From positions 62,001-126,000 of the forward strand of contig CALAWP010000066.1 in assembly GCA_937895345.1 (NCBI GenBank): 64,000 bases of DNA, given 5' to 3'. The stretch comes from an uncultured Paenibacillus sp. (lineage in GTDB: Bacteria; Bacillota; Bacilli; Paenibacillales; Paenibacillaceae). Below, piece after piece: positions 40,275 to 48,772 of this stretch. The notes under the pieces were generated by a model. That model did no database searches and had not been told where the DNA came from. It was given only the letters and a program-made list of their open reading frames with translations. The translations under genes and the position numbers were made by a program. Position 1 is the first letter of the stretch, and the number at the start of each line of letters is the position of its first letter.

Positions 40275-41638
40275 TTGCGGCATCTGTGCATGAAATGACG
40301 ATCGCCGAGGCCGCCGCGCTTATCCGGGCCAGACGGCTGTCTCCGGTGGAGCTGACCGAAGCTTATCTCGCCCGCATCGACCGATTGGAGCCCCGGGTGA
40401 AAGCATGGGCCGTCATGGATCCCGAACGGGCCCTGCAGGAAGCCAGAGAGGCCGAGCAAGCCGTCATGGCGGGCCGTGTTCTCGGACCGCTGCACGGCAT
40501 TCCCTATGGAGCGAAGGACATTATTTGCACGGCCGGCTTGCGGACTGCGGCCGGCTCGCAAGCAAACGGCGACTACGTGCCCGCGGCCAACGCCGCCGTC
40601 ATCGACAAGCTGAAGTCCGCGGGCGCGGTGCTGCTCGGCAAGACGGCGACGACGGAATATGCCTATCAAGGAGGCGAGCCGCCCACCCGCAATCCGTGGG
40701 ATTTGGCCCGAACGCCGGGAGGATCGAGCTCCGGTTCCGCCGCGGCGGTGTCGGCCGGCATGGCCTCGTTCACGCTCGGCACGCAAACGTTCGGCTCGCT
40801 CATCCGGCCGGCCGCCTACAACGGATTGACCTGCATGAAGCCCACCTTCGGCCGCGTCAGCCGGTTCGGCGTCTTCGCCGCCAGCTGGAGCTTGGACCAT
40901 ATCGGCGCCTTTACGAGGACCGTCGAGGACAATGCGCTCGTACTGGAGGCGATATCCGGTGAAGACAGCCGCGATCCGTCCACCTTGCAAGGACATATGC
41001 CGCCGTTCACGAACGCGCTTCATTGGGACGTGAACGGGATGACGGCGGGTATTCCCGCTCCGGACGGCTTCTTCGCCCCGCAAGACGAAGCGATTGCCGC
41101 CGCCTTGGAACAAGCCGTCGATGCGCTGCGGTCGCTTGGCATCCGCATCCGCCGGGTGGAACTGCCCGCATGCATGCAAGAAGCCGTCGCGGCCCACAAG
41201 ACGGTTATGCGGGCCGAGGGCGCCGCTTACCATATGGAGATGTACCGGACGAGAGCCGACAGCTACGGACCGGCAATGCGGGAGCAATTGGAACTCGGCT
41301 ATGAGCTGAGCGCGGTCGATTATTTGCAAGCGCAGCGCGTGCGGACCGTATTCCGCAACGAAATGATGAAGCTGTTTCGAGGCATTGACATCCTCCTCAC
41401 GCCTTCAACGCCAACGCTCCCCCTTCCCGGCTACAAGACGGGAAGCCCAATGTTCAACGGGCCGTTTACGAATGCGGGTCTGCCGTCGATGACAGTCCCG
41501 ATCGGGCTGGATCCGGCGACGCGCCTTCCGATCGGCATGCAGCTGGCCGGCCCGATTATGGGCGAAGCGGCGCTTATTGCCGTCGGACACCGTTACCAGA
41601 CGGCAACCGGATGGCATCGTCTAGCCGCGCCTTTGTAA
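40271..41638 (+). CDS. Amidase-signature family hydrolase
   Basis: A 455-residue amidase-signature enzyme. The Ser-cisSer-Lys triad is visible as Lys82 (YGAKDI), Ser152 in the Gly-Gly-Ser-Ser-Ser-Gly-Ser motif and Ser176 in TFGSLIRPA, with the usual 70 and 24 residue spacings. The nucleophile loop has Phe-Gly-Ser in place of the common Gly-Gly-Ser. Cytoplasmic; it hydrolyses an amide or ureide brought in by the preceding importer. GatA is unlikely because the operon lacks gatB/C. Confidence 0.85.
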   Translation: MIAASVHEMTIAEAAALIRARRLSPVELTEAYLARIDRLEPRVKAWAVMDPERALQEAREAEQAVMAGRVLGPLHGIPYGAKDIICTAGLRTAAGSQANGDYVPAANAAVIDKLKSAGAVLLGKTATTEYAYQGGEPPTRNPWDLARTPGGSSSGSAAAVSAGMASFTLGTQTFGSLIRPAAYNGLTCMKPTFGRVSRFGVFAASWSLDHIGAFTRTVEDNALVLEAISGEDSRDPSTLQGHMPPFTNALHWDVNGMTAGIPAPDGFFAPQDEAIAAALEQAVDALRSLGIRIRRVELPACMQEAVAAHKTVMRAEGAAYHMEMYRTRADSYGPAMREQLELGYELSAVDYLQAQRVRTVFRNEMMKLFRGIDILLTPSTPTLPLPGYKTGSPMFNGPFTNAGLPSMTVPIGLDPATRLPIGMQLAGPIMGEAALIAVGHRYQTATGWHRLAAPL

Positions 41639-41692
41639 GCGGCACTAGGCCCCTCGTTCTTACCCAAAAATGACAAAACAGGAGGCATGTAA

Positions 41693-42079
41693 ATGACCGC
41701 TGTAATTATCTCTGACAAAGCTCCGAAATTCCCGCTGCCGTTTTCCCATGCGGTGCGAGCCGGCGATTTCGTTTATGTAGCCGGACAGGTCGGCGTGGAT
41801 CCGCAAACGCTGGAGCCGGTCGGCGGCATTCGGGAACAGACGGAGCAATGCATCCGCAATATCGAGGCGGTGTTGGAAGCCGCCGGGCTGACGCTGGATC
41901 ATATCGTAAAGATAACCGCCCATCTTAGCCATACCGAAGATCAGGACGAATACAATAACGTGTATGAGCGGATGATCGCCGCGCCATACCCGGCAAGAAT
42001 AACGGTGTTCAGCGGACTCGGTCCTTATCGGATCGAGATGGAGGCGCTCGCGTATGCGCCTTCCAGACGGGGACATTAA
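41693..42079 (+). CDS. Rid (YjgF/RutC) family protein
   Basis: A 128-residue Rid-family protein: KAPKFPLPFSHAVRAGDFVYVAGQVG, GGIREQTEQCIRNIEAVLEAAG, KITAHLSHTED, and YPARITVF with the conserved Arg. Rid proteins deaminate reactive enamines/imines or assist ring-opening nitrogen pathways such as Rut. RBS AGGAGG. Last gene of the rightward importer-amidase operon, consistent with catabolism of a nitrogen-containing compound. Confidence 0.88.
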   Translation: MTAVIISDKAPKFPLPFSHAVRAGDFVYVAGQVGVDPQTLEPVGGIREQTEQCIRNIEAVLEAAGLTLDHIVKITAHLSHTEDQDEYNNVYERMIAAPYPARITVFSGLGPYRIEMEALAYAPSRRGH

Positions 42080-42147
42080 ACCGTGCCGCCGGGGCTGTCG
42101 TCCGCCCATCAGGTCCGCTCTTCAGGTCCACCCATCAGGTCCGCCTT

Positions 42148-43341
42148 TCAGGCGCGGTAATCCCGCGGCGACATCCCCGTATATTCCTTGAACAGCTTGC
42201 TGAAATAATGGGGATTCAAATATCCGACCTCGTCGGACACGGCTCGTACCCGCATGTTGGTGGACCGCAGCAAATGCTTGGCATGCTCCATCTTCTTCAT
42301 GTTCACGTATTCGCTGAAGTTCATGCCCGTTTCCTTGGCAAACAGTCGGCTCAAATGCCCGCTGCTGACGTGCACGTATTCGGCGCATTCCGACAGCGAG
42401 ATATCTCTGCGAAAGTGGATGTCCACGTACTCCTTGGCGAGCCGGACCGTCCGGCTGTATCCCCCGTTCAGGCCGGGAAGACCCGCGGCCGCTTCCTCGT
42501 ACGCGTCCCGCACCGCCTCGGCCGTTTCATAAACGCCGCTTGCTGAGCTGGCTACAGTAACGTGCAGCAAATGGCTTACGTTCCGCCGAATGTCGCCCAA
42601 TTGCCGTTCGAGTTCGGCTGCATTGAAGCCGCCGGCGGCCGGCTTGAGCCAGATCAGCTCGCGGCCTTCCTTCGCCGCCAGAACGCTGCCCTCCGAATGG
42701 ACGGCAAACCCTTCGATCAAGGCGGCAACGGACGGAAAGATGGACGGGCCCGGAACCCCGGCCCGATCCGTCTCCTCCGCGCTCTCTTCCAGCCGAAACA
42801 GTACGAGGCAATAGCCTCCGGCCAAACGGGAAGCCGCGAAAGCCTTTCGTTCGTCCGGACTGGGGGGCAAATAAGGACCGGCATCTTCGCGGACCGGAAG
42901 CCGCTCCAGCAGCCGCTGGAGCAGCATGTCCGGCGAAGCGGCCGCGGACTTGGGCGTTTGCGCCTTCCGCAGCCGGGACAGCAGCCGCTTCAGCGATTCC
43001 TCCACTTCCTCGTCCGCCATCGTCGGCTTGTGCAAATAATCGACGACGCCAAGCCGAAGCGCTTCCTGCACATACGGAAAATCGTTGTAGCTGCTGATCA
43101 CGATAATTTGTACGTCGGGATAATGTTCCTTGAGCCTTCGAACCAGCTCGATGCCGTCCATGACCGGCATTCGAATATCGGTAATGACGATATGAATGTC
43201 GTGCTCTTCCATCAGCTTCAGCGCCTCCTCGCCGTTGGAGGCTTCGTGCTTCCAGAAAACGCCGTACCGTTCCCAATCGATCATGTAGCGCAGTCCGATC
43301 CGAACGATGGACTCATCTTCAACGACCATCATGTTCCACAT
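42148..43341 (-). CDS. YesN-type AraC response regulator
   Basis: A 397-residue response regulator: receiver domain with phospho-acceptor Asp in VITDIRMP, ISSYNDFPYVQEALRLGVVDYLHKP, a middle region without clear motif, and a C-terminal AraC/XylS double HTH (DISLSECAEYVHVSSGHLSRLF; VGYLNPHYFSKLFKEYTGMSP). The ATG at 43341 is eight bases after AAGGAGG. It overlaps the sensor kinase gene by 23 bases. Likely targets are nearby catabolic or transport genes. Confidence 0.88.
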   Translation of the reverse strand: MWNMMVVEDESIVRIGLRYMIDWERYGVFWKHEASNGEEALKLMEEHDIHIVITDIRMPVMDGIELVRRLKEHYPDVQIIVISSYNDFPYVQEALRLGVVDYLHKPTMADEEVEESLKRLLSRLRKAQTPKSAAASPDMLLQRLLERLPVREDAGPYLPPSPDERKAFAASRLAGGYCLVLFRLEESAEETDRAGVPGPSIFPSVAALIEGFAVHSEGSVLAAKEGRELIWLKPAAGGFNAAELERQLGDIRRNVSHLLHVTVASSASGVYETAEAVRDAYEEAAAGLPGLNGGYSRTVRLAKEYVDIHFRRDISLSECAEYVHVSSGHLSRLFAKETGMNFSEYVNMKKMEHAKHLLRSTNMRVRAVSDEVGYLNPHYFSKLFKEYTGMSPRDYRA

Positions 43342-45142
43342 GTCCATTTCCTCCTTGCGTCAAGATCGGCATAAAGATGTTCACCGCAACTCCCCGGCCC
43401 GGGGCGCTCTCTACGGTCAGCCCGTATTTGAGGCCAAATCGGAACCGGATCCGGTCCCGGACGTTGCGAATGCCGATTCCTCCCTGCTCGGGCAAGCTTT
43501 GCTCCGAATTGATCAGCTTCACCGCCTCCGGCTCCATCCCTTTGCCGTCGTCGACGACCGACGCTACAAGCATGGATCCGTCCTCCGAGATGCCTGCCGC
43601 AATCGTAATGCGGATCTTGTCGTCAATCCCTTCGGAAGCGTGGAAGATGGCATTTTCGACCAGCGGCTGCATGATCATGGCCGGAACCTGCGCCTCCAGC
43701 GCATCGTCCGCGATGCGCCATTCAACCGTAAATTTGTCGGTATAGCGCAAATCCATCAGCTTTAAATAATCTTCCAGAAACGCCGTCTCCTCGCGAAGCG
43801 ACACCAGCTCCCGATCCAGCTTCATGTTGGCGTTGATGAGCCGGCTGAGCGAACGGAGCAGCTCGGAGATCTGTTTCGATTGCTGCAGCATGGCCAGAAT
43901 CCGAATCGAGTTGATCGTATTGAACAAAAAATGAGGCGTAATCCGCGCCCGCAGCGCGTTCAGCTCCGCTTCCCGCTTCTGCCGCTCCGTCTCTCCGATC
44001 GAGGCGACCAATCCGTCCAGCCGCATGACCATCCGGTTGTAGCTGTACAGCAATTGTCCGAACTCGTCCCTTCTCCGGTAGCTCGTAAGTTCCGGAAGAA
44101 TGAAGTTTCCCTTTTCCACCTCGCGCATGGAAGAAATCAGGCCCCGGATCGGCCTTGTGAGTCCTTTGGCCAACAGCCAGGCGAGCATCGCGGCCGCGAT
44201 GCCGATCAACGCGACGATCAGCAGCGTAAAGTCCTTAATGACAGCGCTTTCCTGGAGAAGCTCCTCGCGGTCCACGAGCAAATAAGTCGTCCAGCCCGTA
44301 TAATTGTCGAATTGCTTCACTCCGATCCATGACTCCCTGTTACCGTCCACCGTCGTGTCGAGAGCGATCGTCGAGCGTTTCCCGCCCCCGCCGGCTTCGG
44401 ACTCTTCCTCAAGCAGAAGCTGCTCATAGATGGAGGGCTGGGTCGAATAAACGTAGCCGTACGGACCGGACACCGTCACATGGACTTTGTTGAAGCCGAG
44501 GGAACGAACGGTTTTGCGGATAAAATCGGGCTTCACGTCCACGGCGATGACCGCGGCCGGCTCATATTTCCGGTCGACGAGCATCCGCGCCACCGTCAGC
44601 GTCTCGAAGGGATCGCCGCTAAATTGCCGTTCCGTTCTTAATCCCGAAATGACAAGCCCGCCGTTGCGGGCGACGGCATCCTTGAACCAAGGCTCCTCGC
44701 GGGCATCGACCATCTTATCCAGCGTCTTGACGCCGCTTACCCGGTAGCCGTATACGCTTCCGTTCGTGCCGTAGAACAGCATGGCCTCCACCGTATTGTT
44801 GATGGACGGATAAGAGGCGATCAGCTCGGTAAACCGCTGCTGCTTCGTGAGCTCCGCAATATCCCACAGCTCCGTCGGCGCGTTGGGCGAAGCGATGATG
44901 TCGAAAATTTCTTCGATCGAATAAGGAATCGTGCTGAAACGGTCGAGCTCTTCCACCTGCGCCGCCAGCGTATTGTTGAATTGGCCGATGATCACCTGCA
45001 AATCCTCCCGCACCTTCCGTTCGAGAGATTCTTGCGATTTCTGATAGGCCAGCCATCCGATCAGCGCCGAAGGCAGCAGACTGACCGCGCAAAGCACCAG
45101 CAACAGCTTCGTTTGATAAGATCGGACTCCCCATTCTCTCAT
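43319..45142 (-). CDS. YesM-type sensor histidine kinase
   Basis: A 607-residue membrane kinase: helix at 13-33, extracellular dCache-type sensor (about 40-300), second helix (about 303-325), HAMP, His_kinase box ALRARITPHFLFNTINSI and HATPase (DDGKGMEPEAVKLIN, GIGIRNVRDRI). Such Paenibacillus pairs usually sense extracellular sugars or binding proteins. Encoded directly upstream of its response regulator and downstream of cutC. Confidence 0.88.
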   Translation of the reverse strand: MREWGVRSYQTKLLLVLCAVSLLPSALIGWLAYQKSQESLERKVREDLQVIIGQFNNTLAAQVEELDRFSTIPYSIEEIFDIIASPNAPTELWDIAELTKQQRFTELIASYPSINNTVEAMLFYGTNGSVYGYRVSGVKTLDKMVDAREEPWFKDAVARNGGLVISGLRTERQFSGDPFETLTVARMLVDRKYEPAAVIAVDVKPDFIRKTVRSLGFNKVHVTVSGPYGYVYSTQPSIYEQLLLEEESEAGGGGKRSTIALDTTVDGNRESWIGVKQFDNYTGWTTYLLVDREELLQESAVIKDFTLLIVALIGIAAAMLAWLLAKGLTRPIRGLISSMREVEKGNFILPELTSYRRRDEFGQLLYSYNRMVMRLDGLVASIGETERQKREAELNALRARITPHFLFNTINSIRILAMLQQSKQISELLRSLSRLINANMKLDRELVSLREETAFLEDYLKLMDLRYTDKFTVEWRIADDALEAQVPAMIMQPLVENAIFHASEGIDDKIRITIAAGISEDGSMLVASVVDDGKGMEPEAVKLINSEQSLPEQGGIGIRNVRDRIRFRFGLKYGLTVESAPGRGVAVNIFMPILTQGGNGHVEHDGR

Positions 45143-45156
45143 GCGATTCCCCCCGC

Positions 45157-45861
45157 TTACCCTTGCCCGGCGCGGGCGGCATCGACCGCCGCCCGCGCCT
45201 TCGCCATCCGTTCGGGATCGATCGGGCGGGCAAAGCTGCCTCCGGCGCGAACGGCCGAACCGAAATGAACTTCCTTCACTCCGGCGGCGCGTATAAACGC
45301 TCCGACGTTGTCCGGCGTCAAGCCGTGTCCGCCCAATATGGCAATGTTGCGTCCGGCTGCGGCCTCCGTCAAACGGCGGATTTCCGGGACGGCCATCGAC
45401 GCGGGATTCGGCCCTCCGGACGTCAGCACGCGGCTGACCTGCGGATAATCCGCCAGCGTGTACAAAGCCTCAAGCCGGTCCGCGCATTCGTCAAACGCGC
45501 GATGAAACGTCACGTCCAAATGCTCGGCTTCTTCGAGCACCGCCCGCAACAGCGCGGTATCGACCTTCCCCTCCGCGGTAAGCGCTCCGAAGACGACGCC
45601 TGCCGCCGCCGTGCGGCGAATATGGCGCAAGTCCCGCAGCAGCGTTGTTCGGTCGCCGTCGTCATAGCAGAACGACTGGCTGTGCGGACGCAGCATCACG
45701 TTGACCGGCTTGTCCGTCGCTTCGACCGCGGCTTCGATTAATCCGAGGCTCGGCGTCAGCCCTCCTTCGGCAATGCCGGTAACGAGCTCAATCCGGTCCG
45801 CCCCGCAGCGAACGGCGTCCTTGACGTCCCGTTCGCTTATCGCAATTACTTCCAGCAACAT
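45157..45861 (-). CDS. cutC: CutC family TIM-barrel protein
   Basis: A 234-residue CutC protein: LEVIAISERDVKDAVRCGADRIELV, MLRPHSQSFCYD, VFGALTAEGKVD, DVTFHRAFDEC, VLTSGGPNPA and EVHFGSAVR are all typical. Once linked to copper tolerance, CutC in Firmicutes more often sits among sugar genes, and its activity remains uncertain. RBS AAGGAGCTGATCGA. It is 14 bases upstream of the YesM-type kinase, probably in one operon. Confidence 0.9.
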   Translation of the reverse strand: MLLEVIAISERDVKDAVRCGADRIELVTGIAEGGLTPSLGLIEAAVEATDKPVNVMLRPHSQSFCYDDGDRTTLLRDLRHIRRTAAAGVVFGALTAEGKVDTALLRAVLEEAEHLDVTFHRAFDECADRLEALYTLADYPQVSRVLTSGGPNPASMAVPEIRRLTEAAAGRNIAILGGHGLTPDNVGAFIRAAGVKEVHFGSAVRAGGSFARPIDPERMAKARAAVDAARAGQG

Positions 45862-46059
45862 TCGATCAGCTCCTTATACGGAATGTTATCGGTAACCTTG
45901 CGATAATTATAAACGCATATGGTTAATAGTACACCGAAATCTTTCAAGCTGACAGCCGGTTTCGATACTTTGCTCCTGTACGCCGGCAACCGAAAGGAAT
46001 TGCAGGACGAGTTGACACTTTCTTCTAGCCGTTCCGCCCATTTTCTATTACTATATAAA

Positions 46060-46087
46060 AGAAACGCCGACAATTCTCGCACGTTAT
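46060..46087 (+). promoter_or_regulatory. ECF (SigW-like) promoter of the SPFH gene
   Basis: AGAAAC (46060-46065), 16 bases, CGTTAT (46082-46087), 35 bases before the ATG. SigW promoters in Bacillus read TGAAAC-N16/17-CGTA. Two positions differ, so the identification is tentative. Confidence 0.45.
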
Positions 46088-46121
46088 AGTACTAAATACA
46101 CAGGTCATAGAGGTGAGCGCG

Positions 46122-47357
46122 ATGGCATTGATCGATGTCGTCAAATACGACGGCGAGCCCCACGTATATGCTTGGAAATTTCCGGACCAGGAACTCAGCA
46201 CCTGGACTCAGCTGATCGTGAACCAGTCGCAGGAAGCGATTTTGTTCAAGGGGGGCCAGGCTTTGGATATGTTCGGTCCCGGCCGTCATACCCTCAGCAC
46301 GGCCAACATCCCGATACTGAACCATCTTGTCAATCTGCCGTTTGGAGGAAAATCTCCGTTTACGGCCGAGGTTTGGTTTGTGAACAAAATCAGTTCCCTT
46401 GACGTCAAATGGGGAACGGCGGCCCCTATACAGGTCAAAGATCCGAAATACAATATTTTCGTACCGGTCAGAGCCTTCGGGCAATTCGGCTTGAAGATCG
46501 AAGACAGCCGCGCCTTTCTGTTAAAGCTGGTCGGAACTCTCAGCGAGTTTACGCGCGAGACGCTGTCCAGTTATTTGCGCGGCATGGTCGTCATGAATAT
46601 AACGGAAATTATAACTTCTTATTTGACCGGCCGGCAAATCAGCGCGCTGGAGCTCAGCGCATATATCCGGGAGCTTTCCGCGCACGCCGGGTCGCAAATC
46701 GGAGAGACGCTGCAGCAGTTTGGCATGAAGCTGGATCACTTTTATGTCGAAAATGTCAGCGTTCCCGAAGACGATGCTTCGGTACAGAAGCTGCGCAGCG
46801 TGTTGAACGAAAAGCTTGAAATGGATTTGATCGGCGTTTCCTACACGCAGAAACGGTCGCTGGACATTCTGGAGGACGCGGCCAATAACGAGGGAGGCAT
46901 CCCTTCGCTTATGATGGCGGCCAACTTGGGAGGAGCGGCCGGAGCGGCGTTTGGCGGCCACATGTCGCAGCTGACCGGCGCCATGAATCCGCTGCCGCCG
47001 CAGCACGCCGCTTGTCCGCATTGCCAAGGGGCAGTCGCTCCAGGCGCCCGGTTCTGCAGTCTCTGCGGCCAGGCGATGACGGCGGCCCCTCAGTCTTCCT
47101 CCGGCGCGGCGGACAAGCTGCATCCTTGCAACAAATGCGGCGCTCCGCTGGCGGCGAACGCCAAATTTTGCATGCAATGCGGAGACCAGTACCGCGCGTG
47201 CCCTTCCTGCGGAGCCGACAACGCCGAGAGCGGCGTCAACTGCCGCGAATGCGGAGCCTCGCTTCCCAAAGCATGTATTAGCTGCGGCGAGCAAATCTCG
47301 GGCGGTGACAAGTTTTGCCGGCATTGCGGCGCCGAGCAACCGGCTGCTGCCGGATGA
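46122..47357 (+). CDS. SPFH-domain protein with C-terminal zinc ribbons (YdjI-like)
   Basis: A 411-residue protein: an SPFH/Band-7 fold of the YdjI/virion-core type (about 1-250; VKYDGEPHVYAWKFPDQELSTWTQLIV, KGGQALDMFGPGRHTL), then an Ala/Gly-rich hinge and several zinc-ribbon pairs (CPHCQG/CSLCGQ, CNKCGA/CMQCGD, CPSCGA/CRECGA, CISCGE/CRHCGA). In B. subtilis YdjI works with a PspA paralogue at the membrane. ATG 46122 follows GAGG by eight bases. Confidence 0.87.
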   Translation: MALIDVVKYDGEPHVYAWKFPDQELSTWTQLIVNQSQEAILFKGGQALDMFGPGRHTLSTANIPILNHLVNLPFGGKSPFTAEVWFVNKISSLDVKWGTAAPIQVKDPKYNIFVPVRAFGQFGLKIEDSRAFLLKLVGTLSEFTRETLSSYLRGMVVMNITEIITSYLTGRQISALELSAYIRELSAHAGSQIGETLQQFGMKLDHFYVENVSVPEDDASVQKLRSVLNEKLEMDLIGVSYTQKRSLDILEDAANNEGGIPSLMMAANLGGAAGAAFGGHMSQLTGAMNPLPPQHAACPHCQGAVAPGARFCSLCGQAMTAAPQSSSGAADKLHPCNKCGAPLAANAKFCMQCGDQYRACPSCGADNAESGVNCRECGASLPKACISCGEQISGGDKFCRHCGAEQPAAAG

Positions 47358-47394
47358 CGGCGGACGCTGATTCCATACAAAGGAGACAACAAAC

Positions 47395-47796
47395 ATGCGG
47401 ATAGTAGGCAACATCCTGTTTATTTTAGGCATATTGGGCTCGATTTTATTAGGTATTATTCTGCTGGTCATGGTGCCTGTTTCCATAGTCGATGATACAA
47501 GCCCGCCGTTAGCTTATGTCATCTTCTTTATATTTCTATTTGTGTTAATCGGCCTGCCAACCTTTTTGCTTATTTATTTCGGGCGGCGACTCAGAAATAA
47601 TGCCAATCACGCTGCAATGATCGGCTCTTCAGCCTCCCCTCATACTCCCGGGACGCCGTCCGCGCCGGCGCGGATGACGGCCTCCTCCGTCCGTGCGAAG
47701 ATGGTCGTATGCTTAGGCTGCGGAGCGCAGAAGAGCGTGCTGCCTAACGAAGCGGCAACTTGCGATTATTGCGGATCGGCAACGCCGTACGAGTAA
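47395..47796 (+). CDS. Membrane protein with C-terminal zinc ribbon
   Basis: A 133-residue protein with two N-terminal membrane helices (about 5-30 and 38-63), a Ser/Pro/Ala linker and a CLGCGA...CDYCGS zinc ribbon. The same ribbon type ends the preceding SPFH protein 37 bases upstream, so they may act together at the membrane. No named family recognised. RBS AAAGGAG. Confidence 0.75.
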   Translation: MRIVGNILFILGILGSILLGIILLVMVPVSIVDDTSPPLAYVIFFIFLFVLIGLPTFLLIYFGRRLRNNANHAAMIGSSASPHTPGTPSAPARMTASSVRAKMVVCLGCGAQKSVLPNEAATCDYCGSATPYE

Positions 47797-47812
47797 CCGT
47801 CGCGCCGCCGGA

Positions 47813-48568
47813 CTATTCCTCGTAAATCATTTTGACCGTCATGCCGCCGTCGACCGTCAAATGCGCGCCGGTGACAAAGTCGTTGCGCGGATCCGTCAAA
47901 TAGAGGCAAGCCCGCGCGATATCTTCGGGCTTGCCGACACGGCCTGCCGGGTGCTGGCTGTGGTCCTCCGGCCTCAGGCTGCCGTAGTCGCCCGTCTCGA
48001 TCCAGCCCGGGCATATGGCGTTGACCGTAATGCCGTCCGGTCCGAGCGAAACCGCCAGCGCATGCGTCAAGGCCAATATGCCGCCCTTGGAGGCGGCGTA
48101 AGCCTCGGAATTCGGCTCGGACATCAGCGCCCGCGTGGAGGCGATATTGACGATCGAGCCTCCGCCGGATTTCCTCATCAGCTTGGCGGCTTCCCGCGAG
48201 CAAACGAACGTCCCTCGCAAGTTTGTATGGACGACGCCGTCCCATTCCTCGATCGTCAGCTCGTAAGGCGATTTCCATATCCCGTATCCCGCGTTGTTGA
48301 CGACAATATCGAGCCCTCCCTGCAGCTCGCCGATGTCCAGCATCATGCGTTCGACCTGCTCCGGCACGGCCATATCCGCCACGAAGCTTAACGAATCGTA
48401 TCCTTCGCCGGCAAGCAGCTCTTCCGTTTCCTTCAACCCCCGGCCGTTCTTGTCCGCTATGACCGGCAGCGCCCCCTCCCGTGCATAAGCCCTCGCGAGT
48501 TCCCGGCCAATGCCTTGGGCCGCCCCCGTAATAAGCGCTATTTTACCCTCGAACGGTCTTTCCGCCAT
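47813..48568 (-). CDS. Short-chain dehydrogenase/reductase
   Basis: A 251-residue classical SDR: TGAAQGIG nucleotide-binding motif, NNAG, catalytic Ser-Tyr-Lys in IVNIAS...YAASKGG, then PGWIETGDYG. The NAD(P)-dependent substrate is undecided; relatives are 3-oxoacyl-ACP reductases, glucose dehydrogenases and polyol dehydrogenases. RBS GAAGGAGG. Monocistronic and divergent from the NADH oxidase-like gene, with a Rex-type site between them. Confidence 0.85.
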   Translation of the reverse strand: MAERPFEGKIALITGAAQGIGRELARAYAREGALPVIADKNGRGLKETEELLAGEGYDSLSFVADMAVPEQVERMMLDIGELQGGLDIVVNNAGYGIWKSPYELTIEEWDGVVHTNLRGTFVCSREAAKLMRKSGGGSIVNIASTRALMSEPNSEAYAASKGGILALTHALAVSLGPDGITVNAICPGWIETGDYGSLRPEDHSQHPAGRVGKPEDIARACLYLTDPRNDFVTGAHLTVDGGMTVKMIYEE

Positions 48569-48638
48569 ACGATTTCCTCCTTCATCTTTTGCCTACATTG
48601 TAAACGAAACGGTCGCGAAATAGAAAACGGGCGGGACT

Positions 48639-48656
48639 TTGTGATTTTTGTCACAA
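48639..48656. promoter_or_regulatory. Rex-type operator 1
   Basis: TTGTGATTTTTGTCACAA, an 18-bp palindrome fitting TTGTGAN-N4-NTCACAA. It lies upstream of the -35 of the NADH oxidase promoter and 70 bases from the start of the divergent SDR gene. Confidence 0.65.
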
Positions 48657-48664
48657 AATAGACA

Positions 48665-48693
48665 TTGCCAAATGCCGCACGATGGAATATGAT
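48665..48693 (+). promoter_or_regulatory. Sigma-A promoter of the NADH oxidase gene
   Basis: TTGCCA (48665-48670), 17 bases, TATGAT (48688-48693), about 80 bases before the ATG, flanked by Rex-type palindromes on both sides. Confidence 0.6.
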
Positions 48694-48708
48694 TGAAATA
48701 CGAAAAGG

Positions 48709-48748
48709 TTGTGAATTGTTTCACATATATTTGTGAAATATATCACAT
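48709..48748. promoter_or_regulatory. Rex-type operators 2 and 3
   Basis: TTGTGAATTGTTTCACAT (48709-48726) and TTGTGAAATATATCACAT (48731-48748), each 18 bp and fitting TTGTGAA-N4-TTCACAA closely. Centres are 22 bp apart, about two helical turns, and both lie downstream of the promoter, where binding would block transcription. Confidence 0.7.
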
Positions 48749-48772
48749 TATCCCCCAAGGAGGCGCATCACC

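Noticed and set aside
40271..41638. GatA subunit of Glu-tRNA(Gln) amidotransferase
   Set aside because: No gatB or gatC nearby, and the context is an importer operon with a small partner protein and a Rid protein.
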